Position numbers and translations under genes: made by a program. Shown piece by piece: positions 19,674-28,719 of a stretch of 64,000 nucleotides of DNA. Numbering within the stretch: the first letter of the stretch is position 1; each line of letters starts with the position of its first letter. The DNA lies in NCBI GenBank assembly GCA_020248405.1, contig JADCHQ010000012.1:1-64000 (forward strand), given 5' to 3'. The DNA comes from Rhodocyclaceae bacterium. Its GTDB lineage: Bacteria; Pseudomonadota; Gammaproteobacteria; Burkholderiales; Ga0077523. The notes under the pieces are model-generated. The model did no database searches. It was not told the origin of the DNA and saw only the letters and a list, made by a program, of their open reading frames with translations.

Positions 19674-21305
19674 CTACATCCGCCCCACGCCGAAACTCAC
19701 AGGCCGCACCGGCCGCCGTTCGGCCTCCAGGCACACCGACAGCGCCAGCGCCACCACGGCGCGCGTGTCCCGCGGGTCGATCACGCCGTCGTCCAGGAGC
19801 AGGCCGGAGGTGTGGAAGGCCGACTGCTGGCTCTCGAAGCGCGACACGATGCGCGCGCGCAGCGGCGCCGCGGCCTCGGGCGGCACCGTGGTGCCGCGGC
19901 GCCGGGCGCCTTCTTCCATGACGATGGCCATGGTGGTGGCGGCCTGCTCGGCGCCCATCACGGCGGTGCGGGCGTTGGGCCAGGAAAACACGAAGCGCGG
20001 GCCGAAGGCGCGGCCGCACATGCCGTAGTTGCCCGCGCCGTAACTGGCGCCGCACATGACCGTGATCTGCGGCACCGTGGCGTTGGACACCGCCTGGATC
20101 ATCTTGGAGCCGATCTTGATCATGCCCGCGCGCTCGGGCTCGGTGCCCACCAGGAAGCCGGTGGTGTTCTGCAGGTAGAGCAGCGCGATGCCGGCCTGGC
20201 AGCAGTGCTGGATGAAGTGGGTGGCCTTGCCGGCGCCGGCCGGGTCGAGCGGGCCGTTGTTGGTGATCAGCCCCACCGCCATGCCGCACAGCCGGGCGTG
20301 GCCGCAGACTGTCTGCGGACCGCAGCCGGCCTTGAACTCGAGGAACTCCGACCCGTCCACCAGCCGGGCGATCACCTCGCGCATGTCCACGGGCTTGCGC
20401 CCGTCGGCGGGCATGAGGCCCAGCAAATCGTCGGCCGGATGCAGCGGCGGGGTTCCCTCGGGCAGCGGCAGGTTGTGGCCGCGCCACGGCAGCGCGGCGA
20501 TCACCTCGCGGGCGATGCGGATGGCGTCGGCGTCGTCCTCCGCCAGGTACTCGGCGGTGCCCGATACCGTGGCGTGCATGAGCGCGCCGCCCAGTTCCTC
20601 GTCGGTGGCGATCTCGCCCGTGGCGGCCTTGAGCAGTGGCGGCCCGGCCAGGAAGGCGCGCGCCCGGTCGCGCACCATCACCACCACGTCCGACAGGCCC
20701 GTCATGTAGGCCCCGCCCGCGGTGGAGGAACCGTGCACCACGCCAATCACGGGGATGCCGGCGGCCGACAGGCGCGCCAGATTGTGGAAGCCCCGGCCTC
20801 CGAGCACGAAGTGCTCCACGCGGTATTCGAGCAGGTTGGCGCCCGCCGACTCGATCAGGTGCACGAAGGGCAGCCGGTTTGCGAGGGCGATGTCCTGGGC
20901 GCGCTGGAACTTCTCGATGCCCATGGGCTGCAGCGCCCCGGCGTCGATGCCCGCGTCGTCGGCCACCACCATGCAGCGCACGCCGGACACGTAACCGATG
21001 GCCGCGATGGCGCCGCCGCCTGGCACGGTGGTCTCCGGCGTGCGGGGTTTTCCGTCGTCATGATCCTGGCACCAGCCCGCCAGCGTGGACAGCTCCAGCA
21101 CCGGCATGCCGGGATCGAGCAGCAGCGCCACCCGCTCCCGCGGCAGGCGCTTGCCCAGCTTCGCGAAGCGCGGCGCAACGGCCGCCGAGGCCTCGCGGGT
21201 GCGTGCCTCGGCGGCGCGCAGTTGCGCGAGCAGCGATTCCATGTGGGCGCGGTTGGCGCGGAAGGCCTCGCAGGCGGGTTGCAGCGCGGAGTCGAGCACG
21301 GGCAC
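19674..21305 (-). CDS. Acyl-CoA carboxylase beta subunit (carboxyltransferase), AtuC/LiuB-like
   Basis: A 543-residue carboxyltransferase with two crotonase-fold halves. N-half: ESAGANLLEYRVEHF and VHGSSTAGGAYMTGLSD. C-half: NNGPLDPAGAGKATHFI, QNTTGFLVG and MCGASYGAGNYGMCGRAF, forming the two oxyanion holes. The length and motifs fit methylcrotonyl/geranyl-CoA carboxylase beta rather than propionyl- or acetyl-CoA enzymes. The start is GTG 21303-21305, one base after the SDR stop. It forms a holoenzyme with the biotin subunit encoded two genes downstream. Confidence 0.88.
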   Translation of the reverse strand: MPVLDSALQPACEAFRANRAHMESLLAQLRAAEARTREASAAVAPRFAKLGKRLPRERVALLLDPGMPVLELSTLAGWCQDHDDGKPRTPETTVPGGGAIAAIGYVSGVRCMVVADDAGIDAGALQPMGIEKFQRAQDIALANRLPFVHLIESAGANLLEYRVEHFVLGGRGFHNLARLSAAGIPVIGVVHGSSTAGGAYMTGLSDVVVMVRDRARAFLAGPPLLKAATGEIATDEELGGALMHATVSGTAEYLAEDDADAIRIAREVIAALPWRGHNLPLPEGTPPLHPADDLLGLMPADGRKPVDMREVIARLVDGSEFLEFKAGCGPQTVCGHARLCGMAVGLITNNGPLDPAGAGKATHFIQHCCQAGIALLYLQNTTGFLVGTEPERAGMIKIGSKMIQAVSNATVPQITVMCGASYGAGNYGMCGRAFGPRFVFSWPNARTAVMGAEQAATTMAIVMEEGARRRGTTVPPEAAAPLRARIVSRFESQQSAFHTSGLLLDDGVIDPRDTRAVVALALSVCLEAERRPVRPVSFGVGRM

Positions 21306-21306
21306 C

Positions 21307-22170
21307 TCAGGCGTCCTTCAGCACGTCGGGCGTGCGCGCCAGGTGAAAGCCGTCGAAGGCCGCATTGGCCCGGCCGCTGCCCACCTGCGGCCAGACGCGC
21401 TTGGCATTGGGCGCCGCGCCGTCGATACGGATACAGGCGCCGGAGATGAAGGCGGCGGCCGGGGAGAGCAGGAACACGATGGCCGCGGACACCTCCGACT
21501 CGGTGCCCAGGCGGTGCAGCGGCACGTTGCGATGCAGGCCGCGGATCATGGCGCGCATGTGCGGCGGGTAGCGGTCCATGCCGCTGGAGGCGATCCAGCC
21601 TGGCGCCACGGCGTTGACGCGCACGGGCGCCCACTCGAGAGCCGCGGTCTCGGTGAAGTTGAGCATGCCGGCCCGCGCCGCGCCAGAGTGGCCCATGCCG
21701 GGCATGCCCATCCAGATGTCGGCCAGCATGTTCACGATGGCGCCACCGTGCCCGGCCATGTGGCGGTTGAAGCATTCGCGGGCCATGAGGAAGCCGCCCG
21801 TGAGGTTGTTGCGCACCACCGCGTCCCAGCCCTTTGCCGAGATCTGCGCCAGCGGCGCGGAGAACTGCCCCCCGGCGTTGTTGACCAGTGCGTCGATGCG
21901 TCCGTGCAGGGCGAGGATGGCCTCGATGGTGGCGGCCACGCGCGCTTCCTCGCGGATGTCGCAGGCATGGCTCGACGCCTCGCCGCCGGCCTGGGCGATC
22001 TCCGCCTGCACCGCAGCGAGCCTGGCTTCGTCGCGGCCCACCAGCGCCACGGTGGCGCCAAGGCTGGAGAGCTCATGGGCAGTGCAGCGCCCGATGCCCG
22101 ATCCGCCGCCGGTGACGACGGCGACCTGGCCTGAAAACAACCCCGGCCTGAAGATGGACTTGTAGCTCAC
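21307..22170 (-). CDS. Short-chain dehydrogenase/enoyl-CoA reductase-like protein
   Basis: A 287-residue Rossmann-fold SDR with TGGGSGIGR (NADPH loop, residues 20-28) and NNAG (97-100). The catalytic YxxxK site is not conserved: HSGAARAG gives Ser162 where Tyr is expected and Arg166 where Lys is expected. This pattern resembles peroxisomal trans-2-enoyl-CoA and 2,4-dienoyl-CoA reductases, which use different residues. First gene of the carboxylase operon. AtuB and AtuG of Pseudomonas are also SDRs. A 30-residue C-terminal tail (NAAFDGFHLARTPDVLKDA) extends beyond the SDR core. Confidence 0.82.
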   Translation of the reverse strand: MSYKSIFRPGLFSGQVAVVTGGGSGIGRCTAHELSSLGATVALVGRDEARLAAVQAEIAQAGGEASSHACDIREEARVAATIEAILALHGRIDALVNNAGGQFSAPLAQISAKGWDAVVRNNLTGGFLMARECFNRHMAGHGGAIVNMLADIWMGMPGMGHSGAARAGMLNFTETAALEWAPVRVNAVAPGWIASSGMDRYPPHMRAMIRGLHRNVPLHRLGTESEVSAAIVFLLSPAAAFISGACIRIDGAAPNAKRVWPQVGSGRANAAFDGFHLARTPDVLKDA

Positions 22171-22329
22171 GGTGCGGGAACAGGGAGTGGTATTGCGTGG
22201 CGAGTCTAATTGAATTCCGCCGCCCCCCGCGCTCCGCTAGACCCTGCTGTGGCGGGATCATGGGGGCGGCGCCGCACACTGGGCTGCGGCCGTTACACTG
22301 TAGCTTTGATGCTTCCCCGGAGACCACCT

Positions 22330-23334
22330 GTGGTTGCCCCGCAAAACCGCCAGCTTCGCCTCGCCCGCATCCCCGTGGGCCTCATTACCCCCGGCGATTT
22401 TTCCCTTTCGTCTGAGCCCGTGCCCGAGCCAGGCGAGGGCCAGGTCCTGGTGCGCACCACGTTTATCTCTCTCGACCCCACCAACCGCATCTGGGCGAGT
22501 GGCGTGCCCAGCTACCTGCCGCCGGTGAAGATCGGCGATGTGATGCGCAGCGTGGGCATTGGCTTGGTGGAGCGTTCGCGTGCCGCGTCGTTGCCGGAGG
22601 GCTCGGTGGTGGAGGGCATGCTTGGCTGGCAGGAATACACGCTGGCGAAGGCAGGCGAGCTCTCGCCCGTCGTCCACTACCCTGGAGTGCCGCTGGAGCG
22701 ATACCCTGGCGTGGCGCCGCACATCGTATTGACGGCCTACTTCGGCCTAAAGGAGGTGGGTGCGGCGAAGCCCGGCGAGACGCTGGTGGTGTCGGCAGCC
22801 GCCGGCGCCGTGGGATCCATGGCCAGCCAGATGGGAAAGCTCATGGGTATGCGGGTGGTGGGCATCGCCGGCGGCGCGGAGAAGTGCGCCTGGCTTCGCG
22901 ACATCGGCTTCGACGGCGTCATCGACTACAAGTCCGAGGATGTGGCCGCTGGCCTGAAAGCGCACTGCCCGAAGGGCGTGGACGTGTACTTCGACAACGT
23001 GGGCGGGAAGATGCTCGACGCGGTGTTGGCGCGCATGAACCTGTTCGGCCGCGTGGCGGTGTGCGGGCTGATCGCCAACTACAACGCCACCGAGCCCGTT
23101 CCGGGCCCCTACAACTTCGGTGCCATCCTGATCAAGCGCCTCACCGTGCGCGGCTTCATCGTGATGGACTTCTATGGCCGCAAAGATGCGGCGTTTGCGG
23201 AGATCGTGCCCTGGGTGAGCGAGGGCCGGCTGCAATGGAAGGTGGACGTGGTGGAGGGCCTGGAGAACATCCCGTCGGCGATCAACATGCTCTTCGATGG
23301 TTCCAACAAGGGCAAGCTCGTGGTGAGGGTCTAG
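22330..23334 (+). CDS. NADP-dependent MDR-family oxidoreductase (CurA-like)
   Basis: A 334-residue medium-chain reductase without zinc ligands, like CurA and leukotriene B4 12-hydroxydehydrogenase, which reduce alpha-beta double bonds of enones. The cofactor motif is AAAGAVGSMASQMGK, followed by GIAGGAEKCAWL. YFDNVGG and FIVMDFYGR are also family-typical. I prefer GTG 22330 as start: GGAG at 22319-22322 sits 7 bases upstream, and the N-terminus then aligns with relatives. ATG 22309 is possible, but a TACACT -10-like box at 22294-22299 would leave it nearly leaderless. Confidence 0.88.
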   Translation: MVAPQNRQLRLARIPVGLITPGDFSLSSEPVPEPGEGQVLVRTTFISLDPTNRIWASGVPSYLPPVKIGDVMRSVGIGLVERSRAASLPEGSVVEGMLGWQEYTLAKAGELSPVVHYPGVPLERYPGVAPHIVLTAYFGLKEVGAAKPGETLVVSAAAGAVGSMASQMGKLMGMRVVGIAGGAEKCAWLRDIGFDGVIDYKSEDVAAGLKAHCPKGVDVYFDNVGGKMLDAVLARMNLFGRVAVCGLIANYNATEPVPGPYNFGAILIKRLTVRGFIVMDFYGRKDAAFAEIVPWVSEGRLQWKVDVVEGLENIPSAINMLFDGSNKGKLVVRV

Positions 23335-23336
23335 GA

Positions 23337-24131
23337 ATGCAGGTGCGCGATCTATTCTCCCTGCAGGGCCGCGTGGCCCTGGTTACCGGCGGGTCGCGGG
23401 GCATCGGCCGCATGATCGCCGCCGGCTTTATCGCCTCTGGCGCAAAGGTCTACATCTCGGCCCGTAAGGCCGAGGCCTGCGATGCCACCGCAGCTGAGCT
23501 CTCGGCGGGCGGCGGCACCTGCATCTCGCTGCCCCAGGACATTTCCACCGTGGATGGCTGCCGGGCGCTGGCGGACGAGATCGGCCGGCGCGAGCCTCAA
23601 CTGGACATCCTTGTCAACAATGCCGGCGCGGCCTGGGCGGCGGACTTCGACGTGTTCCCCGAGCATGGCTGGGACAAGGTAATGAACCTGAACGTGAAGT
23701 CGCCCTTTTTTCTGACCCAGGCGCTGCATCCGCTGCTCAAGGCCGCTGCCAGCGACGAACGCCCGGCCAAGGTCGTCAACATCGCCTCCATCGACGGCCT
23801 GCGGCTCAACCCGCTGGAAACCTACTCCTACCACGCCTCCAAGTCGGCGCTGATTTTCCTCACCAAGCGCATGGCCGCGCGGCTGGTGCGCGACCGTATC
23901 GTGATGAGCGCCATCGCGCCGGGGCCGTTTGCCTCGGAGATGAATCGCGCGGCGCGCGACCGCGCCGAAGAAGTGGCCGGGCGCACGCCGCTCAAGCGTA
24001 TCGGCCGCGACGAGGACATGGCCGGCGCGGCCATCTATCTTGCCTCCCGAGCCGGCGATTACGTGGTGGGCGAGACCATTGCCGTGGATGGTGGCATCAC
24101 CCACGCCAACGCCTACCCGGGGCCGAGCTGA
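23337..24131 (+). CDS. Short-chain dehydrogenase/reductase, RhlG/FabG-like
   Basis: A 264-residue SDR starting MQVRDLFSLQGRVALVTGG with the cofactor motif TGGSRGIG, NNAG, and an intact active site in YHASK (Tyr and Lys). The N-terminus and overall layout resemble RhlG-type beta-ketoacyl reductases and other betaproteobacterial FabG-like enzymes. It starts 2 bases after the MDR gene stop with a GGA ribosome site, so the two form an operon, plausibly finishing an acyl-CoA or ketone reduction linked to the neighbouring catabolic genes. Confidence 0.88.
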   Translation: MQVRDLFSLQGRVALVTGGSRGIGRMIAAGFIASGAKVYISARKAEACDATAAELSAGGGTCISLPQDISTVDGCRALADEIGRREPQLDILVNNAGAAWAADFDVFPEHGWDKVMNLNVKSPFFLTQALHPLLKAAASDERPAKVVNIASIDGLRLNPLETYSYHASKSALIFLTKRMAARLVRDRIVMSAIAPGPFASEMNRAARDRAEEVAGRTPLKRIGRDEDMAGAAIYLASRAGDYVVGETIAVDGGITHANAYPGPS

Positions 24132-24186
24132 GCAGCTGGCTGCGCGAGACCCCGGCGCCCCGGAAAAGCCGTAAAATTCACAAGGT

Positions 24187-24260
24187 GCGGGTGTAGTTCA
24201 ATGGTAGAACGAAAGCTTCCCAAGCTTTAGACGTGGGTTCGATTCCCATCACCCGCTCCA
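24187..24260 (+). tRNA. tRNA-Gly (anticodon CCC)
   Basis: A complete cloverleaf: acceptor GCGGGTG pairs with CACCCGC, D arm GTTC/GAAC, anticodon stem AAAGC/GCTTT with loop TTCCCAA giving anticodon CCC, T arm GTGGG-TTCGATT-CCCAT, discriminator T and an encoded CCA. TAAAAT at 24172-24177 is a good -10 box. The -35 region is GC-rich and weak. Confidence 0.95.
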
Positions 24261-24349
24261 GACCCACTCTCGGGCAAGTCCCGGGGCTTTGCCGGAACGG
24301 CGCTGGTTTTGGCGTAGGGCAACGGAGCACCGAAGCGAACCCCCTTCTC

Positions 24350-26434
24350 ATGGCACAGGATCGACCCCATCGAGCCAGGCATCCGGCGGCGCAGCCCCGT
24401 CCGAGCGCTGTCGCCAAGCCTGTCAGGCTGGGAAGCTTCCACGCCCTGGTGGAACTCGCGCCGGATGCAGTGTTCATCGTCTCCGGCGAGCAGGTGGCGT
24501 TTGTGAACGAGGCGGGTATCCGGTTCATGGGCGCGGCGGGCGCGGCCCAGTTGCTAGGGCGCGTGTGGGTCGATCTGATCCATACCGACGACCGGGCGCG
24601 GTTCGTCCATCGTGTCCAGAACCCCGGCACGGGTGCGCTTCGAATGGACTTGCGCTACCTGCGCCTGGATGGCGACGAGGTGTCCGGCGAACTGGTCGGG
24701 GCCCCCGTGCGCTGGAGCGAGCGGCAGGCGTTGATGCTGTCGATTCGCGATTCCACCCAGAACCGCGAGGCGATGGCGTGCCTGGAGCGCATGCGCGTGG
24801 CCATGGATACCGCGCCCGATCCCATGTTCCTGGTGGATCGCGATACCCTGCGCTACGTGGATGTGAACGAGGCGGCGTGCCAGTCGCTCGGATACACCCG
24901 CGAGGAGTTGCTGGCTCTTGAGCCCGCGCTCATCACGGAAGGCTTCGACCGGGCGGCCATGGGAGCCGTGTACGCTGCCCTGCCAGTGGGGCGCAGGGTC
25001 GCGGAAACCCGGGAGCAAAGCCTGCGTCGCCTGCGCCGCAAGGACGGCTCCCTGCTAAACGTGGAAATCCGCCGTTCGGTGGTTCGCGTGGGGGGGCGTG
25101 ACCTGGTGGTGGCGGTGGCGCGCGACATCGCTGAGCAACTGCGAACCGAGGTGGCCCAGGCGCGCTTTCGCCTCGCCATGGATGTGGCCGCCGAGGCCGT
25201 GTACCTGGTGGACCCGACTACGCTGAAGTTCGTGGATGCAAACGATACCGCCTGCCAGTTGCTGGGCTACAGCCGTGAGCAACTCCTGCGATTGGGCCCC
25301 GTCGACATCGTGGCCGATGCCTCCGACTCGGATATCGAGCAGGCCGTGCAGTTCACCATCTCAAGGGCGCCCAAACCCTGCCGGGTGGAGCGCGACCGCT
25401 GGCTTCGCCACGCCAATGGCCACCTGATTCCCGTGGACGTGTACCGGGCCGCGCGCATCATCGACGGCGGGGCTGTGGTGATGGCCGTGGCTCGGGATGT
25501 CTCCGACCGCCGGCAGGCCGATGAGTTGTTGCGGTTGCGCACCAGCGCGGTGGAGGCAAGCGACAGCGCCATCGTCGTGGTGGATGTGCTCAAGCGCCAT
25601 CAACCGATCCAGTACGTGAATCGCGCCTTTGAGCGGATCACGGGCTACACCTCGGTGGAAGTCGTGGGGCGCAACAGCTGCATGCTGCTGCGAGACGATC
25701 TCGATCAGCGCGACCTGGAAGTGCTTCGCGCGGCGATGTCCTCCGGCGAGGAGGCCCGTGCCTTGCTGCGCAACTACCGCCGCGATGGACGAATGTTCTG
25801 GAGCCAGATTGCGGTGTCGCCGGTGCGCGACGCCCACGGTGTGGTAACCCACTACGTGACCACCTTCTCCGACGTGACCGAACTCATCCTCTATCGCAAG
25901 GAACTGGAGCACCGCGCCACCCACGACCCGCTCACCGGGCTCGCCAACCGCGAACTCCTGGACGATCGCGTAAGCGTGGCCCTCGCTTCGGCCACGCGGC
26001 ACCGCCGCCTGGTTGCGCTCGCCTTCATCGATCTGGATGGCTTCAAGGGCATCAATGATGCCTTTGGGCACGACGCCGGTGACGAATTGCTCAGGTCGGT
26101 GGCCAGGCGGCTGTCCGGATGCGTGCGCGACGCCGACACGGTGGCACGGCTGGGCGGCGATGAGTTCGTGCTGTTGCTCACCGACCCTGAAAGCCGGGAT
26201 GACGTGGTGCAGGTCTTGCAGCGGGTGCGCGATGCCGTGGCGGAACCTCACCCGGTGGGAGGCGTGCCGATGCGCCTGACCTGCAGCATCGGCGTTGCGC
26301 TGTTCCCGGATGACAGCTCTGCGGCAGGCAGCAGCGACAGCATGTTGCGGCTTGCGGACCAGGCGATGTACCGCGCCAAGACGAAGGGCCGTAACCGCGT
26401 CTGTTTCACCTCGCCGGCGCCAGCTGGACAGTGA
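24350..26434 (+). CDS. Four-PAS-domain diguanylate cyclase with a LOV-like fourth PAS
   Basis: A 694-residue soluble protein: PAS domains at about 30-140, 145-265, 270-390 and 395-512, then a GGDEF domain (520-690) that would make cyclic di-GMP. GGDEF at 602-606 is intact, with an RDAD inhibitory site five residues before it, so product inhibition is expected. There is no EAL domain and no membrane segment. The fourth PAS resembles LOV domains (GRN at 440-442, NYRRDG at 475-480, FW at 483-484), but the photoactive cysteine position is Ser443, with a cysteine one residue later. The start at ATG 24350 avoids overlap with the tRNA. The stop overlaps mutY. Confidence 0.88.
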   Translation: MAQDRPHRARHPAAQPRPSAVAKPVRLGSFHALVELAPDAVFIVSGEQVAFVNEAGIRFMGAAGAAQLLGRVWVDLIHTDDRARFVHRVQNPGTGALRMDLRYLRLDGDEVSGELVGAPVRWSERQALMLSIRDSTQNREAMACLERMRVAMDTAPDPMFLVDRDTLRYVDVNEAACQSLGYTREELLALEPALITEGFDRAAMGAVYAALPVGRRVAETREQSLRRLRRKDGSLLNVEIRRSVVRVGGRDLVVAVARDIAEQLRTEVAQARFRLAMDVAAEAVYLVDPTTLKFVDANDTACQLLGYSREQLLRLGPVDIVADASDSDIEQAVQFTISRAPKPCRVERDRWLRHANGHLIPVDVYRAARIIDGGAVVMAVARDVSDRRQADELLRLRTSAVEASDSAIVVVDVLKRHQPIQYVNRAFERITGYTSVEVVGRNSCMLLRDDLDQRDLEVLRAAMSSGEEARALLRNYRRDGRMFWSQIAVSPVRDAHGVVTHYVTTFSDVTELILYRKELEHRATHDPLTGLANRELLDDRVSVALASATRHRRLVALAFIDLDGFKGINDAFGHDAGDELLRSVARRLSGCVRDADTVARLGGDEFVLLLTDPESRDDVVQVLQRVRDAVAEPHPVGGVPMRLTCSIGVALFPDDSSAAGSSDSMLRLADQAMYRAKTKGRNRVCFTSPAPAGQ

Positions 26435-27498
26435 GCGGTGCGGACGGGAGCTTCTCGGCGCGCTTGTCGCGCTGGCAGCGCGCCAATGGCCGCCAACACC
26501 TTCCCTGGCAGGGCACGCGCGATCCCTACCGCATATGGCTGTCCGAGATCATGCTGCAGCAGACCCAGGTGGGGGCCGTGATCCCATACTTCGAGCGGTT
26601 TCTGACGCGCTTTCCCCATGTGGCGGCACTGGCGGGCGCCGCCGAGGACGAGGTGCTGGCGCTGTGGAGCGGGTTGGGCTACTACGCCCGGGCGCGCAAC
26701 CTTCATCGCGCCGCGCGTGAGGTGATGGCACAGCACGGCGGCCGTTTTCCGGCCAGTGCCGCGGCGCTGGAGAGTCTGCCCGGCGTGGGCCGTTCCACGG
26801 CCGCGGCCGTTGCGGCCTTCGCCTTTGGCGAACGGGGCGCGATTCTCGATGGCAACGTGAAGCGGGTGCTGGCGCGCCATGCAGGGGTGGAGGGGTGGCC
26901 GGGCGAGCCCGCCGTGACAGCGCGGTTGTGGGAGATCGCCGAGGCACGGCTGCCGGTTTCGGGCATCGAAGCCTACACCCAGGGTCTCATGGATCTGGGC
27001 AGCATGGTGTGTACCCGTGTCCGCCCGCGCTGCCTGCAATGCCCGGTGACGGAGGATTGTGTCGCGCACCGGGCCAATGCCACGGAACGGCTGCCAGCCG
27101 CCCGGCCGCTTCGAGTGTTGCCGGAGCGACACACCACGTTGTTGATCCTCGACTGTTGCGGGCAGGTGCTGCTTGAGAAACGGCCTGCCAGCGGCATCTG
27201 GGGAGGTTTATGGAGTTTCCCGGAATTGGCAGTGGATGACGACCCGGCCGCCGGCGCGCGGCGGCGCTTCGGCCTGGAGGCCGACTCTGCCGAAACCCTT
27301 GGCACGGTGGACCATGGTTTCACGCACTTCCGCCTGCGCATGCATCCCGTCCGGTTGAAGGTGCCGGCGCAAGCGCGCTGCAGCACCGGCGAGCACCGCC
27401 TATTATGGCTGCAGTCGGCTCAGGCCGCTGCGGTGGCGGTGCCGGCGCCCATCCGGCGCATCCTGTTGCAACTGGACCTTGGCGGGACCGCTGGCTGA
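26431..27498 (+). CDS. mutY: Adenine DNA glycosylase MutY
   Basis: Removes adenine mispaired with 8-oxoguanine. The 355-residue protein has the helix-hairpin-helix core with SEIMLQQTQV (catalytic Glu), LPGVGRSTAAA and LDGNVKR (catalytic Asp), then the iron-sulfur cluster ligands Cys-x6-Cys-x2-Cys-x5-Cys (CTRVRPRCLQCPVTEDC), and a C-terminal NUDIX-like domain with GGLWSFPE that reads the 8-oxoguanine strand. The GTG start at 26431 overlaps the cyclase stop as GTGA. Confidence 0.95.
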   Translation: MSGADGSFSARLSRWQRANGRQHLPWQGTRDPYRIWLSEIMLQQTQVGAVIPYFERFLTRFPHVAALAGAAEDEVLALWSGLGYYARARNLHRAAREVMAQHGGRFPASAAALESLPGVGRSTAAAVAAFAFGERGAILDGNVKRVLARHAGVEGWPGEPAVTARLWEIAEARLPVSGIEAYTQGLMDLGSMVCTRVRPRCLQCPVTEDCVAHRANATERLPAARPLRVLPERHTTLLILDCCGQVLLEKRPASGIWGGLWSFPELAVDDDPAAGARRRFGLEADSAETLGTVDHGFTHFRLRMHPVRLKVPAQARCSTGEHRLLWLQSAQAAAVAVPAPIRRILLQLDLGGTAG

Positions 27499-27506
27499 GG
27501 GGCTGC

Positions 27507-28082
27507 TCAGACGCTCTCGATCATTTGCAGCACCCGGTCCAGCCGTGCGGTGGCGTCGTTGGATACCAGCAGGCGCTGTTTTTCCAGCGGTTCAACGGGC
27601 AACAGTTCCACCAGCCGATAAGACAGCCAGGAGGCATCCTGGAATTGGTGGGGCGGCGGATACTCTTCCCCCAGGCGCTCGATCAACTCGCGCACCAGTC
27701 GCACGCAGGGGGCGTGGCGCTCGGCCACGGGTGCCACGGGCTCGGCATCGAGCAGCGCCACCTCCCCCAGCACCAGGCCGTCTTTGGCGACGCGCGTGGA
27801 CAGCAGCCGGAAGCGGCGCATGCCGCGAGTGCGAAGCTCGAAAATGCCCAGTTGTGGCATGTCCCAGTGCTCGATGTGCGCCACGCAACCCACTTCGCTA
27901 GGCATGGCGGGCCCACCCACCTCACGACCTTCACTGATCAGGCATACGCCGAAGCCGGTGCCGTCCCGCAGACAAGCCTTGGTCATGGCCAGATAGCGCT
28001 GCTCGAAGATGCGCAGCGCCAGGAGCCCGCCCGGGAACAGCACCGTGTTGAGGGGGAAGATGGGCATGTGTTCGCCGGGCAT
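27507..28082 (-). CDS. Lon N-terminal-domain (substrate-binding) protein
   Basis: A 191-residue stand-alone homologue of the Lon protease N-terminal domain, without ATPase or protease parts. It begins with the typical PIFPLNTVLFPGG and LRIFEQRYLAM motifs. Such proteins are common in proteobacteria and presumed to bind unfolded substrates, but their role is unproven. An alternative start at ATG 28067 (MPIFPLN) is possible. Convergent with mutY, 8 bases apart. Confidence 0.88.
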   Translation of the reverse strand: MPGEHMPIFPLNTVLFPGGLLALRIFEQRYLAMTKACLRDGTGFGVCLISEGREVGGPAMPSEVGCVAHIEHWDMPQLGIFELRTRGMRRFRLLSTRVAKDGLVLGEVALLDAEPVAPVAERHAPCVRLVRELIERLGEEYPPPHQFQDASWLSYRLVELLPVEPLEKQRLLVSNDATARLDRVLQMIESV

Positions 28083-28092
28083 GGTGCCTCGC

Positions 28093-28719
28093 TCAGGGCT
28101 CCACCGGGGGTTCGCCCCAGCGGCGCACTAGGTCGTGAGGCATGCCGATCTGGTCGAGCACCCGCGCCACCACGAAGTCAACGATCTCCTGCACGCTGCG
28201 CGGCTGGTGGTAGAAGCCAGGGTTGGCGGGCAGAACGATGGCGCCGGCGCGCTGCAGCCGCAGCATGTTCTCCAGGTGGATGGCCGAGAAGGGCGTCTCG
28301 CGCGGCACCAGCACCAGCCGACGCGACTCCTTGAGCATCACGTCTGCGGCGCGCTCGATGAGGGTGTCGGCAAGCCCTGCGGCAATGGCCGCTAGGGTAC
28401 CCATGGAGCACGGGCAGATCACCATGGCATCCGCCGGGTTGGAGCCCGAGGCGAGTGGCGCGAACCAGTCCTCGCGGCCGAACACCTCAAGCTGGCCTTC
28501 GGCGGCGCCGAAGGCCTCGGTGAAGTGGCGTTGCGCCTCGCGGGGCTGCGCGGGGAGCTTGAGGTCCAGTTCCTGGCGCGCCACCACCTGCGCCACTTGC
28601 GAGTAGATGAGCCACACCCGGGCGCCACCGCGCAGCAACTGCTCCAGAAGCCGGATGCCATAGGCCATGCCCGAGGCGCCGGTGAGCGCCACGGCAACGG
28701 TGCGCGGTGCGACGCTCAT
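28093..28719 (-). CDS. ubiX: Flavin prenyltransferase UbiX
   Basis: Makes prenylated FMN, the cofactor of the UbiD decarboxylase in ubiquinone synthesis. The 208-residue flavoprotein has LTGASGMAYGIRLLE at the start, CPCSMGTLAAIA, ADVMLKESRRLVLVPRETP and the FYHQP motif near the end, all diagnostic. The ATG at 28717-28719 overlaps the stop of the upstream coiled-coil gene by 4 bases. Confidence 0.93.
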   Translation of the reverse strand: MSVAPRTVAVALTGASGMAYGIRLLEQLLRGGARVWLIYSQVAQVVARQELDLKLPAQPREAQRHFTEAFGAAEGQLEVFGREDWFAPLASGSNPADAMVICPCSMGTLAAIAAGLADTLIERAADVMLKESRRLVLVPRETPFSAIHLENMLRLQRAGAIVLPANPGFYHQPRSVQEIVDFVVARVLDQIGMPHDLVRRWGEPPVEP

